NCBI GenBank assembly: GCA_036365515.1
Contig: CM070875.1
Coordinates: forward strand, 90,615,128 to 90,679,127
DNA: 64,000 bases
Direction: 5' to 3'
Source of the DNA: Torymus aiolomorphi
Lineage: Eukaryota; Arthropoda; Insecta; Hymenoptera; Torymidae
Made by a program: the position numbers and the translations under genes. Under the pieces are notes generated by a model, which was given only the letters and a program-made list of their open reading frames with translations, was not told the origin of the DNA and ran no database searches. Positions 36,517-47,765 of the stretch are shown here, piece by piece; position 1 is the stretch's first letter, and every line of letters begins with the position of its first letter.

Positions 36517-37834
36517 GTAGTTTCACCAACGCGGTATCCAGAAGAGCAGGTTCTACACCAGAGCTTTGAGCTACTAAACTTAGTTGCAGCTTAGTGTTGG
36601 TAGTAAAAGAGGGACCAGTGAAAGCGACGTGATTATGTATGGGTTCACTGGCAGACACGTGAGAACTTTTATTTGTATCTTCGTGAAGAAGCATATGGTG
36701 TTGTTTGCTACATATGATACATCTTCTGTCAGACCGGCAATTACTGATCGGGTGAAACCCGAGACAATTGAAACATAACTTCCTTTTTTTCACGAAGATT
36801 TTTCGTTCACTGGCGGTTTTGGCTTTGAAGGCGTCGCAACGAGTAATGAAATGTGCGTCTGCACAAAAGGCACACTTGTCGGTAAACGTAGGATGAGAGC
36901 TAATTGATCTGTTTTCTGGAGTTTTAGATTTACTTAACTTAGGCACGGAGGTGGTTTTTAAAAAATCAATACGTTCGGTGATGAACCGACTAAGTTGGAC
37001 AAAAGTAGGGGAATCGGCACTTTTACTGACTTGTTTTTCCCACTCGCATAAGGTTTTGAAATCAAGCTTATGAGAAATGATAGGCACGAGAAGATCATCC
37101 CATTGATTGGTTGGCCTTTCGAGTTGCTCTAAAGCGGAGATTGTATTTGTTGTTGAATTAAGAAGGGATTCTAATTGAGATGGAGAATCGGAACTTACGG
37201 CAGGCCAATCGAGTAGTGTCTTGGTATAAAGGGCAACAAGTCGACGTTTGTTTGTATAGTGATCTTCTAACTTTTTCCAGGCAATAGGGAAGTTGAGATC
37301 TGTAATTTGAATTGTTTTGAGCATATCAGCTGTTACTCCTTGAACGTGCGTTTTCAATTGTTGTAATTTCTCTGAATTAGATAGTCGTTCATCTTTGATG
37401 ATGGTAGCTTTGAATAGATCTTTAAAATCTAGCCAGTCGGTGAATTTACCGGAAAAGGTAGGAACTTCAATGTTAGGTAACTTTCTTGTGGGGACTGGTT
37501 GCTGCGCAACAGGCACATTAGCTTGTTGAGGGAATTGTTTAAGCCAATGGGCTATATCGACCACTGCATTTATGTAACTATCTTTAGTCGCCCCATAGCA
37601 GTCAGTAACAAAATAGTCACTCTTGCTCGTGCTTTCAAATTTCTGGGATAGGACAATAGTATGATTTTCATGGAATTCTTTCCAGTTCTTCTCTAATATC
37701 TGTAGCTTAGCTTCGAGAAGCTCACGAGTGATATTGTCCTTGTCCACTTTCTTGATATTGGTATTTGAATTGCAGATTCGATTAAATAATTCGAACTGAC
37801 GCTCGATGGTTTGCGTAAGTGAAAGTGTTGGCAT
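36359..37834 (-). CDS. gag: BEL/Pao Gag (DUF1759-type) with three zinc knuckles
   Basis: The structural protein of the element, which packages its RNA in the cytoplasm. The ATG at 37834 opens a 491-residue frame. The central region, with PTFSGKFTDWLDFKDLF and LKTHVQGVTADML, is the DUF1759-type capsid domain of BEL/Pao elements. Towards the C-terminus come three zinc-knuckle clusters: CAFCADAHFITRC and CFNCLGFHPISNC (C-x2-C-x3-H-x4-C), then CIICSKQHHMLLH ending in H. The last 25 or so residues lie past the frame change into the protease and are not native. No stop interrupts the capsid. Upstream lies a tRNA-Tyr-type primer site, as expected for a 5' leader. Confidence 0.85.
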   Translation of the reverse strand: MPTLSLTQTIERQFELFNRICNSNTNIKKVDKDNITRELLEAKLQILEKNWKEFHENHTIVLSQKFESTSKSDYFVTDCYGATKDSYINAVVDIAHWLKQFPQQANVPVAQQPVPTRKLPNIEVPTFSGKFTDWLDFKDLFKATIIKDERLSNSEKLQQLKTHVQGVTADMLKTIQITDLNFPIAWKKLEDHYTNKRRLVALYTKTLLDWPAVSSDSPSQLESLLNSTTNTISALEQLERPTNQWDDLLVPIISHKLDFKTLCEWEKQVSKSADSPTFVQLSRFITERIDFLKTTSVPKLSKSKTPENRSISSHPTFTDKCAFCADAHFITRCDAFKAKTASERKIFVKKRKLCFNCLGFHPISNCRSDRRCIICSKQHHMLLHEDTNKSSHVSASEPIHNHVAFTGPSFTTNTKLQLSLVAQSSGVEPALLDTALVKLRGADGRIHTASYDSSWIPKFFCIRGVIKEARTTILCHDSAVEWYWRLFSHSC

Positions 37835-38061
37835 TTTGATTGAGAGAAGTAAGCAGCTCCCTGAGTGTTATGAGAGTTTGTGTGGTATCTCCGCCCGCTG
37901 TGCAGAGTGGCAGGGGCAAAGAGATCAGTCACACGATAGATTTCGTTAGGAGGTCGTAAATCTCCAACGAACTAACTTGCCAAAGGTCTTAAATCTCTGA
38001 CAATTAATGTAACACTCGAGAGTTCTATTGCTTTGTAAGAATTTCTCTCGATTGACAACCC

Positions 38062-38083
38062 TATCCGGCTCGAAGGACCAAAA
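38062..38083 (-). promoter_or_regulatory. Primer-binding site, tRNA-Tyr type
   Basis: Read on the minus strand, five bases after the 5' LTR: TGGTCCTTCGAGCCGGAT. It is complementary to the 3' end of insect tRNA-Tyr (…CCGGCTCGAAGGACCA), visible directly on the plus strand. Confidence 0.7.
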
Positions 38084-38084
38084 A

Positions 38085-38502
38085 TGTATACGAATGAACG
38101 TATACGGAGTTTATATTGTTAGGGTTTATCGCCGAGAGAAAATAATAAATTGTATTGATTCTGAAAGTCTTTGCTCCAACCCACTCGAAAGTAAAATTGG
38201 AAGCAAAAGGAATAAGAACGCTAAGCGCGTTCGAGTGAAATAGGCAAGCAATACGCAAGGTATGTGAAATAGGCAAACTAATAATACGAGAGCCTCACGT
38301 ATTATCAGCAAGGCTAAAAAATAGCAATTGGGCAATAAGTAAAGCAAGGGGTAAATATAAGTAAGGCAAATAATGTTTGGCGAGAGAGCCCAGTGCGTGG
38401 CGCAGGCCCCTACTTAAGCACGCGGGGTGATGTTTTTCATTGAAGGTTGCGCGCTTGGCGCTTGCCATCTAGCGGTCACTTCGGGTACTACAATTCCGAA
38501 CA
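38085..38502 (-). repeat. BEL/Pao 5' LTR
   Basis: 418 bp, the upstream LTR in the element's own sense. It ends TATACA next to the primer site. Confidence 0.88.
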
Positions 38503-39896
38503 GTGTGTGTGTGTCTGTATGTGTGTACGCCTGGATCTCAGCTTCTACTCGGTTGATTTTAACCGCACAGATCTCATTTTTTTCGTTTTTTTGTGTGATT
38601 GTTGGTCAAAAATCCGTTTTTTGATTGGGCCGATGCGTTTTTGTTTTATTTCGAATTTTCGATTTTCTAAAAATTTATTTATTCTTTTTTTTAATGATAG
38701 GATCGAAATATTTTAATAGGATAGGTAGCATTCGAAAGAGAATAAAAAAACCTATATTTTCAAAAAAAATTATTTTTCTAGCTATCTCGGTTCTTTTGTT
38801 ATTAAAAAAAACGTGTTTTATTTTAAAAAGCTCATAACTCCCAAACTAAATGGTCAATTTTTAGAGAAAAATCATGGTAATGCATTACATATATATAGCC
38901 ATAATCTGTAAAAATTTGAATTCATTCTGTTGGTTAGTTTTTGAGAAAAAAATTGAAAAATGAATAAAATGAGTTTTATATGTCCAACGATTACGGCAAT
39001 AAAATTGACTTAATCACTTCCAAATTTCTTGTAGAGGTAGATTTTGTATAGTTCTCGGTCGAGTTCTTTGGGCAAAATGATTGGTCCATAAATTTCAGAG
39101 ATATTTGAGTTTCAAATTTTTTTAACCTTTTTTTCAAATCGTAATTTCTCGAGAACGGCTTTATGTATCTGAACCGGATGGGTAGCATTCGAAAGAGAAT
39201 AAAAAAACCTATATCTTCTAAAAAAATTATTTTTCTAGCTATCACCGTTATTTTGTTATTAACAGAAACGTAAAAATTGACAAATGAAAAAAAATGAGTT
39301 TTATATGTCAAACGATTACGGAAGTAAAATTGTCTTATTCGTTTCAAAATTCATTGTAGAGGTAGATTCTTGATAGTTCTTAGCCGAGTTCTTTGGGTGA
39401 AATGATTGGTCAATAAATTTAAGAGATATTTGAGGTTGAAACTTTTTCGTTCTTTTTTTTTAAATCGTAATTTCTCGAAGACAGCTCTATGTATTCGAAA
39501 GGGATGGATAGCATTCGAAAGAGAATTAAAATACCTATATTTTCCAAAAAGAAAAAATTTTCTAGCTATCACGGTTATTTTGTTATTAACAAAAACCTGA
39601 AAATTGAAAAATGAGAAAAATGTTAGTTATTTACAAAAACAAAAACGTGTTTTTTTTTTAAAAAGCTTATAATTCCCTAATGATGTTATATATGTATATA
39701 TTATGTTTAATCTAGGGAATTCTTGCTCGTTGATCTAAATAAATAAATAAATAAAGAAAAATATTTTTAAATTAATACGTTTTGACCTTCATAAACGAAT
39801 TTAATTATAATTATGTCATAAACTGTTATTAAAAATTAATTCAAGAAATCAGCAAATTGAGTTTGAGGAAGCTACGGGCCAATGAATTTGCAGCGG

Positions 39897-41218
39897 TTTT
39901 TTTGGTTGGTTCCCCAAAACTTACGGGAAACTGCCGTGGAACATTGCAAGGTAACGCTACTGGAAAGTTTCGACGGTACCTTCCATTAAGCTTTTCGCAT
40001 TATTTTTCGGTAATCTTTTATTCATGCTTACTGCAATCTTTCATGACAGATTTCATTTAGGTATAATGGAATCTTCCCTGAAAGTATTTATAAATCTTTT
40101 TCACAAGGTTTTTGGAAGATTTGTAATCAATGTTCCAGTTCAATCTTTTAGAATGCTTACTGTAACCTTTCTAGTTATCTTTCATGAAAGATTCCATTAT
40201 TAATTATTAGAATGTTTCATGAAAGATTCTGGCAGCTTTTCAGAAACTTTCGTGTAATGTTACTCTGGTGAATAGTCAGAATCTTTTTGGTTGTTTTTAC
40301 AAATCTTACGGGAAGCTTTCGTGAAACATTACACGGTAACGCTACTGGCAAGTTTTGCCGACACCTTCCATTAAGCTTTTCGCATTATTTTTCGGTAATC
40401 TCTAATGCATGCTTACTGCAATCTTTTATGAAAGGTTCCATTTATGTTTAGTGGAATCTTCCGTGAAAGTATTCATAAATCTTTGTCAAAAGATTTTCGG
40501 AAAATTTGGAATCAATGTTCCAGTTTAATCTTTCAGTAAGCTTACTGTAACCTTTTTGATTAACTTACATGAAAGATTCCAGTAATCATAAATCTTTCTC
40601 AAAAATTTTTCGGAAGATTTGCAATTAATGTTCCTGTTTATCTTTCAGTAAGCTTACTGTTACCTTTCTAGTTATCTTCCATGAAAAATTCAAGTATCGA
40701 TTATTGGAATGCTTCATGGAAGGTTCCGGAAACCTTCCAAAAGCTTTCATGGAATGTTACTGAATCGCACAGTTAGAATTTTTTTGGCTGGTTCCCCAAA
40801 ACTTACGGGAAGCTTTCATGGAACATTGCAAGGTAACGCGACTAGGGAGTTTCACCGGAACCTTCCATTAGGCTTTTCCATTATTTTTCAGTAATCATGC
40901 TAACTGCAATCTTTCATGAAAGATTTTATTTATGTTTAGTAGAATCTTCCCTGAAAGTATTCAGTAATCTCTTTCAAAAGGCTTTTGGAAGATTTGCAAT
41001 CAATGTTCCAGTTTAATCTTTCAGTAAGCTTACTGTAACCTTTCTAGTTATCTTTCATGAAAGATTCCAGTATCGATTCTGAGAATGTTTCTTGTAAGGT
41101 TCCGGGAACGTTTCAAAAGCTTTCATGGAATGTTATCGAGTCTTATAGTTCGAATCTTCTTTGTTGATTCCGTTAAACTTACGGGAAGCTTACGTGAAAC
41201 ATTTCTAGGTATTGCTAC
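39897..41218. repeat. 380-bp satellite of GAAAGATTCC dyads, block 2
   Basis: Continues block 1 across HME copy 5. The phrases GGTTCCCCAAAACTTACGGG, CATTATTTTTCGGTAATC and TCTTTCATGAAAGATTCCAG recur with the same order and spacing. Confidence 0.85.
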
Positions 41219-41515
41219 GAGGGGCGGATTAAAGGGGGTCTAGCAGGGGCTATAGCCCCGGGCCCCAACTTCCAAGGGGCCCCACGCGATTGAATAATAA
41301 ATTACGATACAAGTACGCAAAGTAAGTGATTCCCGCACGAACATAGTCTAGAGAAGCTCGGGCGACAAAAAAGCGAGTGCGGCTACACCTATGCAGCGCA
41401 CGGGTATCATGTACTATTGTTCTAAACGTATGCGCAAAAATACGAGAAACATATCCCTTACGCACGTCAAATAGGAATAGAAAATCGAGTTTTGGGCCCT
41501 TACCTTAGAAATAAA
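41219..41515. mobile_element. hAT-like transposon end
   Basis: It starts GAGGGGCGGATTAAAGGGGG, a GC-rich start close to the CAGNGGCGGATTA ends of insect hAT elements, followed by an internal palindrome GGGGCTATAGCCCC and GGGCCCC. I find no matching inverted end before 41516, so only one side is present. It interrupts the 380-bp satellite. Confidence 0.4.
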
Positions 41516-41635
41516 AACCGCTTCTAACTCCTTTAGCAGAATGCTTTCTCAAAGAGAATTGATAAATTACATCAAATAATTTTTTTAAATGTATATTTTA
41601 ATATAAAATTTCGTTCTTCTGCATATAGCTAACTT
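41516..41635. mobile_element. HME-related left end, family B type
   Basis: ACCGCTTCTAACTCCTTTAGCA followed by GCTTTCTCAAAG parallels the end at 29947. Its partner end is not found to the right; LINE sequence follows directly. Confidence 0.4.
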
Positions 41636-43184
41636 AGTGATTTTTAATGATTTTGTATCTGAAGCTTTATGTAACTCATCCCGCGTTGACGCAATTTATA
41701 CAGATTTCTCAAAGGCTTTTGATAAGGTGAGTCATTATCATCTGTTATTTAAACTTTCGAATGTTGGTGTGCGAGGAAATATTTTTAATGTTATTGTGTC
41801 ATATTTATCGTGTAGGTCACGAGCTGTAAAAATTGGAAATAGTGTATAGAGTTCCATTCCTATTACATCCGGTATCCCGCAGGAATCACACTTAGGTCCT
41901 TTATTGTTTTGTGTATTTATAAATGATTTAGTCACTAGAATTAAGAATGTTAATATTTTGTTGTATGCTGACGATGTCAAAGTTTTTTGTACGATTAATT
42001 CACCAAATGATATTATAAATTTCCAATGCGACATTGACGCGCTGTATGTCTGGTCTATCGAAAACGAGCTTGACCTTAATATAAAAAAATGTCACACTAT
42101 CTCTTTTTACAAATGTCAAAACTCATTACTACCTGATTAGTTCATAAATAATGTAAAACTGGATAGAGTGAATGTTATTAAGGATCTTGGAGTTTATTTA
42201 GATACGACACTATCGTTCTCTTACCATATCGATACGATTGTCTCGAAGTCGCTAAGCCTCGTTGGTTTTATTAAGCGCACAACATTTAATTTTAAAGATA
42301 CACAAGCAATTATTCATATTTACAATATGTTAGTTTTACCTAATTTAATATACTGTTCTCCCATCTGGTCACCACATGTTTCAGTTTTAGCAGATAAATT
42401 AGAATCAATTCAGCATAAATTTCTTCGTTATATCTCTTACAAAATTAATAAGCCTCTGCATAGATTCAATCATGATTACACTGAAATAGCCTTATCCGTC
42501 AAAATTCAAACTATCAGTTCATTGCATTATTATCATGATTGTGTTTTTACATTTAAAGTTTTAAATGATTTAGTAAATTATGTTTCAATTGGTGACTTGT
42601 TTACAGAACGTGAACTCGCGTACAACTTACGTCATTTCAGACCATTATGTGAACAAACCTGTAGCTCGAATACCGGTTTTTACTCTACAAGCGATATTCA
42701 AACGCGCTTCGCTCGTACTTTTCTGTTTTTGAGGTTACGTACGCTACCTTCATTACGTTTTACTTTTAACTTATTTAAGTATTTTTTCAAAATCAGAACT
42801 TAATTATTTTTATACAATTCTAAATGTAAAAATTCCATTAAAAAATTCAAACATTAAATTCCAAACAGTAAATTTCTCCCACCTTCTTCTTATCGACCAA
42901 TCAAAATCAAGCCTTTAGATGCTTCAATATGGCCACCCATCACTTTTTTAAGAAGGGACTATTAATCATTTAAAACGCTCATGGAACACCCTCCCTTATC
43001 ACATTACAGCGATTCTTAATATTTCGCTTTTTAAAAGTGCCGTCCGATCTCTCTCTATTAAATATTAAAATATTATATATTTATTACTTTATGATAACCA
43101 AGTTTGTAATCCAACCTCCTGTATTTATCTTTTACCTTTTGCACAAAGGGTTTTAGCCCGTCTAATAAATAAATAAATAAACAA
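41636..43184 (+). pseudogene. LINE reverse transcriptase pseudogene
   Basis: One reading register (41637-42803) shows FSKAFDKVSH, the SGIPQ box with a following E instead of G, GPLLFCVFINDL, the catalytic YADDVKVF (about 41965), then DLGVYLDTTLSFSYHI and a long thumb/tail. Stop codons at 41847-41849 and 42138-42140 break it. The 5' part (endonuclease and the start of the reverse transcriptase) is absent, as in normal 5' truncation. The 3' end carries AGGGTTTTAGCCCGTCTAAT and TAAATAAATAAATAAA. It is a Jockey-superfamily type by these motifs. Confidence 0.8.
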
Positions 43185-43375
43185 ATATCTGATTTTTCAT
43201 AAATACAAGTATTCAAAATAATCAAGAAAATTATATTTAAAATAGTTATGTAGTAATTATTAAATTGCAAATCAAAAAGTTTAAGGTATTACCACATACT
43301 ATTTATTGAATTTATAAATTAATTGCATTTTCTCGAAATTTCTTCGGCGTTTTCTTCAAAAACCTGTTACTTGGC

Positions 43376-43500
43376 GTTTGCTTCAAAACTCCGCCAACTC
43401 AGCGAAGACTTCGAAAATCCATCAACTCATAGAGTGGTTTCAAAAACCATATAACTTGGCGAAGGTTTCAAATATCCTCTAACTCAAGCGCGTTTTTTTT
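43376..43500. repeat. Minisatellite, period about 40 bp
   Basis: Three to four units around AACTTGGCGAAGGTTTCAAA and CCATCAACTCA. Short, diverged and non-coding. Confidence 0.6.
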
Positions 43501-43887
43501 TCTTTAATTTTGTAGCGGTAGCTCTAGGATGTTAAAGTACAATTTCTGTATAAGCGATGAAAAAAATTATTTCCGATTTTTCCATATTTTTTTTATTTTT
43601 TTTAACCGACTTAATAATATCCGATCAAATAAAAAAAAATATGGATAGATAGGAAATTTCAAGATCTTTCAGAAAAGGGGACTAATTCCGACCTATATTC
43701 AAACCCAGCGAAGAAGAAAAATTATTTCGATTATTCCATTGACAGTTTGATCAATCAATGGTAAAAGATACGTTTTTCCTTTATGTCTCCAAATCAAATC
43801 TTCCTACAATAATTTGCAAGCGCACGTTATTGTATTGTTTGTACATTAAATACCAAAAATAATTGTACACAATTGATCAGAAGTAAG
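43501..43887 (+). other. Leader upstream of LINE ORF1
   Basis: AT-rich without repeats shared elsewhere, ending ATCAGAAGTAAG before ATGGCTGCC. Probably the LINE's 5' UTR; its 5' border is not visible. Confidence 0.4.
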
Positions 43888-45201
43888 ATGGCTGCCGAGG
43901 AGAAAGAACCTCCCGACAAGCCTAGTGATTCAAATTTAAAGTGTTGTACTAAAACAAAATGTACAACGGTAGTCTGTATTATTTGCGAATCCACTTATCA
44001 TCAAAGCTGTTTTAATCGCTTAAAAAATACTAAGCATGTAGGTGAAAGGTTAAAAATCTGCCCAGATCACAAAAGGCTGCAAAACATAAACTCAAACGAC
44101 GAAAACGAGCTAAGCGAATTGGTCAAAACATTAATAGCAGAAATAAAAATGAAAAGCAAAGAAGAAATCAGGAAGGACATAATGGCAGAAGTAGCAAACA
44201 AGACACAGGATTTGATTAAGTCATCAATTGTTTATAATGATGCCGATGTTGAATTACTAAAAACTGAAAATACTTTGCAAAAAGAATTGAAAGAGCTGCT
44301 TATAAAAAACAAGGAAAACATTCCTAAAAAGTCATTCTCAGAGGTAGTCAACAATATCAAACCGCAACCGAAACGTGTGCCAAAGATTATTGTTAAAAAA
44401 ATTGATAAAAAAAGTGATGTGAATATCAAACAGTGTATTACAAAGTGTATAACAAATGAAACAAAGATACAGGCAAAACAGATACAAGTCAAAGAAAATA
44501 AAGATATTATTATTAGTTGCATGGATATAGAAAGTGTCAGAGTGACTGAAAACTTATTAAAAGAGCAGCTTGAATCAGTCTCTGACACAAAAACAGAAGA
44601 ACTAAATAATCCAAAAATCAAAATAGTAGGCATTGATAATTATTCCAACATGGATACAACTACCATAAAAATTGATATAAACTCTAGAAATTTTGACAAA
44701 TTTGCAACTAAAGGTAAAGTGTTACATATGTATGAGAACGATACAAACAATCTCAGTACTGTTTTAATGGAAGTGTCACCTGAACTTTACAAACATATCC
44801 GGGAAAGTAAGAACAAGATTTTTGTAGGTTATCAAAACTGCAAAGTCTATGATCTAATAAATGTTAGACCTTGTAATTCATGCTGTAGATTTGGTCATAA
44901 CAAAAACTGTAGAAATGAAATTGTATGTCTAAAATGCTCTAGAAATCATAAGAGTAATGAGTGCAAAAGTGAAATTCTACAGTGTAATAACTGTGTTTTT
45001 CACAATCGAAAATTCAGTACAAATTATGATATTAAGCACAAGGCATCGGATGCGACATCTTGCGAGATCTTTAAAAACAAAATAAAGAGGTATATTGACT
45101 CTGTTGATTACCCAATTAAACCTGTTTTACCATCGTGGGATAAAACGCCTTTGCGAGGGAAATTCAAAATTATACAAAATGAGAACGAAAACAAGTCATA
45201 G
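43888..45201 (+). CDS. LINE ORF1: PHD-like and CCHC zinc-finger protein
   Basis: The nucleic-acid-binding ORF1 protein of a non-LTR retrotransposon. The ATG at 43888 starts MAAEEKEPPDKPS; the open frame extends five codons upstream but without an ATG. An N-terminal Cys/His cluster at about residues 20-60, with CCTKTKC, CIICESTYHQSC and CPDH, resembles a PHD finger. A lysine-rich, probably helical middle follows. The C-terminal third has CCHC-type clusters: CNSCCRFGH, CLKCSRNHKSNEC and CNNCVFH. It is free of stops. After its stop comes a CAA-rich stretch (45203-45340), then ORF2. Gag-like knuckles plus a PHD finger are known for ORF1 of several insect LINE clades. Confidence 0.7.
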   Translation: MAAEEKEPPDKPSDSNLKCCTKTKCTTVVCIICESTYHQSCFNRLKNTKHVGERLKICPDHKRLQNINSNDENELSELVKTLIAEIKMKSKEEIRKDIMAEVANKTQDLIKSSIVYNDADVELLKTENTLQKELKELLIKNKENIPKKSFSEVVNNIKPQPKRVPKIIVKKIDKKSDVNIKQCITKCITNETKIQAKQIQVKENKDIIISCMDIESVRVTENLLKEQLESVSDTKTEELNNPKIKIVGIDNYSNMDTTTIKIDINSRNFDKFATKGKVLHMYENDTNNLSTVLMEVSPELYKHIRESKNKIFVGYQNCKVYDLINVRPCNSCCRFGHNKNCRNEIVCLKCSRNHKSNECKSEILQCNNCVFHNRKFSTNYDIKHKASDATSCEIFKNKIKRYIDSVDYPIKPVLPSWDKTPLRGKFKIIQNENENKS

Positions 45202-45497
45202 CAACAACAGCAACTACATGTCAGTGCAACCATATCAGCCCCAACAACAGCAACCACTACAGCTTCAACTACAACAACCTCTATAGCCTTAACAACAGCA
45301 ACCACAACAGCAACAGCTACAACCAAACAACAACAATTAAGAATAAGAACAGGAAAGACTAAATAAATTTTTAATAGTTACTTAAATATGGATATCGAAT
45401 TTCTAGAAAAAATACAAAAAGACACAGTTCGAGGAGAAAAAACTTGTGGTAATATAAACGCTTAAACAAATACATTAACAATAAAAATGATCTCATT

Positions 45498-46921
45498 ATG
45501 CATATAAATATAAGAAGTATATCCGCAAATATTGACAAATTAAAAATTTTATTAAATAGTTTAACTAGGAAACCAGTCATTGTTATATGCACTGAAACTT
45601 TTATACAGGAAAATTTTAAAATACACGTTTTAGAGGAATACAATAGTTATTATAATGAAAGTAAATTAAACCAAAATGACGGTGTCATTGTTTTTGTACA
45701 TAAGAATATTGTACATAAAACTAAAACTGTTAAATATGGAAAGATTAAAATAATAAATACACATATTAGATTAAATGATAATAGTAGTATAGAACTTTCT
45801 GTCTTGTACAGATCCCATGACATACCTAAGACTGAATTCATATTAGATTTAAACAAATTTTTGAATAAAAAGAGAAATATTAAAAATCACTTAGTTATAG
45901 GAGACTTTAATTTTGATTTATTACAGTCTGTAAATACTAGTCAAGAATTTCTCTGCAACTTCTTAGACAAAGGTTTTTTTCCTGGTTTCGTGGGCATTAC
46001 AAGGCCATCGGTAGGAAACTGTAAAGGATCCTGTATTGATAATATTTTCATTATAACTAATAGCCTTAGTACAGTAACATATAAATTAAAACACTCTTTA
46101 GCAGATCATTACCCCATTTTTATTGCTATAAATAAAATTAAAACACAAAGTAAGGCACCCACTATCATACTAGATTACAAAAAATTAAGAAACACAGCTA
46201 AGACAATAGATTGGAATGACACTATTACAATACGTGATCCTAATATAGCTACTGATAAAATATTGAGGGTAATTAAACATTGCATTGAATTAGCAAAAAT
46301 AAAAAAGAGGGAAAATAAACAAAAAGGAAGGAAAAATTGGATTACAGATGCTATTATAAAATCATGTGAAACCAAAGAATTTTTATATAACTTATGGCAA
46401 ATGGATCTAAATAATAATCAACTCAAATTACAGTATACAACTAATGCAAAAATTCTAAATAAAGTAATTACAGATGCCAAAATCAAATATGAAATGAATT
46501 TAGTTAAAAATAGTGCAAACAACCAAAAGCAATTATGGAAAATTATAAATACTAAAATAGGAAAGAATAAAAATGAAAATAGTGTCATAAGTTATATGAA
46601 AATTGATAATAACAAAATTACAGACAAAGCTGAAATAGCAAATTATATGAATAGGTATTTTTGTGAAATAGGTAGAAAATTAAGTGAAAATATCGTTAAA
46701 CCTCCAAATGCAGAACTTAGACTGCCCTATATGAATGCAAATTCTATTTTTCTTACGCCAACAAGTGCTGGCGAAGTACTAAGTATAATAAACATATTAA
46801 AATTAAAAAATGGAGGTGTTGACAGAATCAATGCAAAAACGTTGAAAGTAATCGGTAACCTTATTGCTGAACCTCTGGCCCATATCTTTAATTCATGTAT
46901 TGAGAAAGCCACCCTGCCGGG
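45498..46921 (+). CDS. LINE ORF2, endonuclease and start of reverse transcriptase
   Basis: An apurinic/apyrimidinic-like endonuclease: HINIRSISAN at the start, CTETFI (the metal-binding E) at about residue 36, VIGDFNFD (D and N) at about 135, and ADHYPIF (D and H) near 200. A linker of about 200 residues leads to the first reverse transcriptase motif around GGVDRINAKTL and SCIEKATLP. The frame is then cut by a foldback MITE at 46922. The likely start lies before 45498 (an ATG at 45389 is followed by a stop), so the 5' edge is damaged or uncertain. Confidence 0.7.
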
Positions 46922-47309
46922 AAAAGTTGATAGAAATCACTAAAAATCGATAAGACCCACCATTGAAGTCGATAAAATCTCTTATCGACTTGAATGGTAA
47001 ATCTTAATTCTATTTTCGGCATTAAAAATTGATGAAATGCGATAAAATCGATACCAGTCAATATAAGTCGATAAAAATCTATAAGAAAAATTACTATTGA
47101 AAACAATAAATAAAATTACAGTTGAAAGCAATAAAAAGATCATCTTGAAAATCCATCCATTTCAATTGTGATTTTTCGTATAGTTTTATCGACTTATATT
47201 GACTTATATCGATTTTATCGCATTTCATCAATTTCCAATGCAGAAAATGGAATTAAGATTCCCCATTCAAGTCGATACGAAATCTTATCGACTTCTATCA
47301 ACTTTTTCC
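46922..47309. mobile_element. Foldback MITE with AAAAGTTGATAGAA ends
   Basis: The ends AAAAGTTGATAGAA and TTCTATCAACTTTT are inverted and the arms of about 150 bp pair fully (TTATCGACTTATATTGACTT with its complement), leaving a loop of about 85 bp. It splits the reverse transcriptase of the host LINE; the target duplication is ambiguous. The many GTCGATA/TATCGAC words make each arm internally repetitive. Confidence 0.8.
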
Positions 47310-47765
47310 AAGAGGGCATATGGCCAGATGTACTAAAAAAGGCGGAAGTAGTGCCGATATATAAATCGGGTGAAAAACATAACGTTTCTAATTATAGGCC
47401 TATTTCACTAATATCAAATGTTGCGAAAATACTTGAGAGGATAGTTTATAACAGAATTTTTGATTTTGTTAAAAAAAATAATGTGATATCAGAACACCAG
47501 TTTGGTTTCATGAAGGGAATAGGTACAAAGAATGCTTTGAATCATATAACGAATATATTGTATAATAATTTGGATAAGAGTAAACCAACGATTGTAACTT
47601 TTCTGGATTTAGCAAAGGCTTTTGATACAGTGGATCATAAAATCTTAATCGATAAACTACATTGTATTGGAATTAGAGGTCAGGCTCTGGTTTTACTTAC
47701 AAGTTATCTTAGAAACAGATATCAAGCAGTCAAAATAGATGGTATTGAAAGTTATGATTTATTAA
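47310..47765 (+). pseudogene. LINE ORF2, reverse transcriptase continuation
   Basis: After the MITE the frame resumes with EGIWPDVLKKAEVVPIYKSG, NYRPISLISNVAKILERI, HQFGFMKGIGT and FLDLAKAFDTVDH: reverse transcriptase blocks 1 to 3 in order. It stops being recognisable after RYQAVKIDGIESYDLL, before the YADD box, so the catalytic core and the whole 3' half are lost. The open frame continues to 47905 in unrelated text. Confidence 0.75.

Larger units (their letters stand above)
35520..38502 (-). mobile_element. BEL/Pao LTR retrotransposon, gag-protease only
   Basis: Two LTRs of about 419 bp (35520-35939 and 38085-38502) bracket a minus-strand gag and protease region. On the plus strand the LTR reads TGTATACGAATG...CAATTCCGAACA; in the element's own sense it runs TGTTCGG...TATACA. 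GTGTG flanks both sides, from insertion into a GT microsatellite. The LTRs differ at about ten positions. Reverse transcriptase, RNase H and integrase are missing: only about 70 bp lie between the protease and the 3' LTR. It could move only with help from an intact relative. Confidence 0.88.
35315..39896 (+). mobile_element. HME copy 5, carrying a BEL/Pao element
   Basis: It opens with GCTTCTTC-CTA-GAGGATGC (35315-35333) and ends in GAGGAAGC...GGCCAATGAATTTGCAGCGG (39896). The flanking 380-bp satellite joins up across it: ...GTTGGAATTTT before and TTTGGTTGGTTCCCC after, matching the uninterrupted text near 40777. The target is therefore a T run. Its GT tract (35447-35520) was the target of the BEL/Pao insertion. 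Internal motifs match copies 2 and 3. Confidence 0.8.

Noticed and set aside
44232..44633. Minus-strand 133-codon hydrophobic frame
   Set aside because: It is antisense to the lysine-rich part of LINE ORF1, which explains its length and composition.
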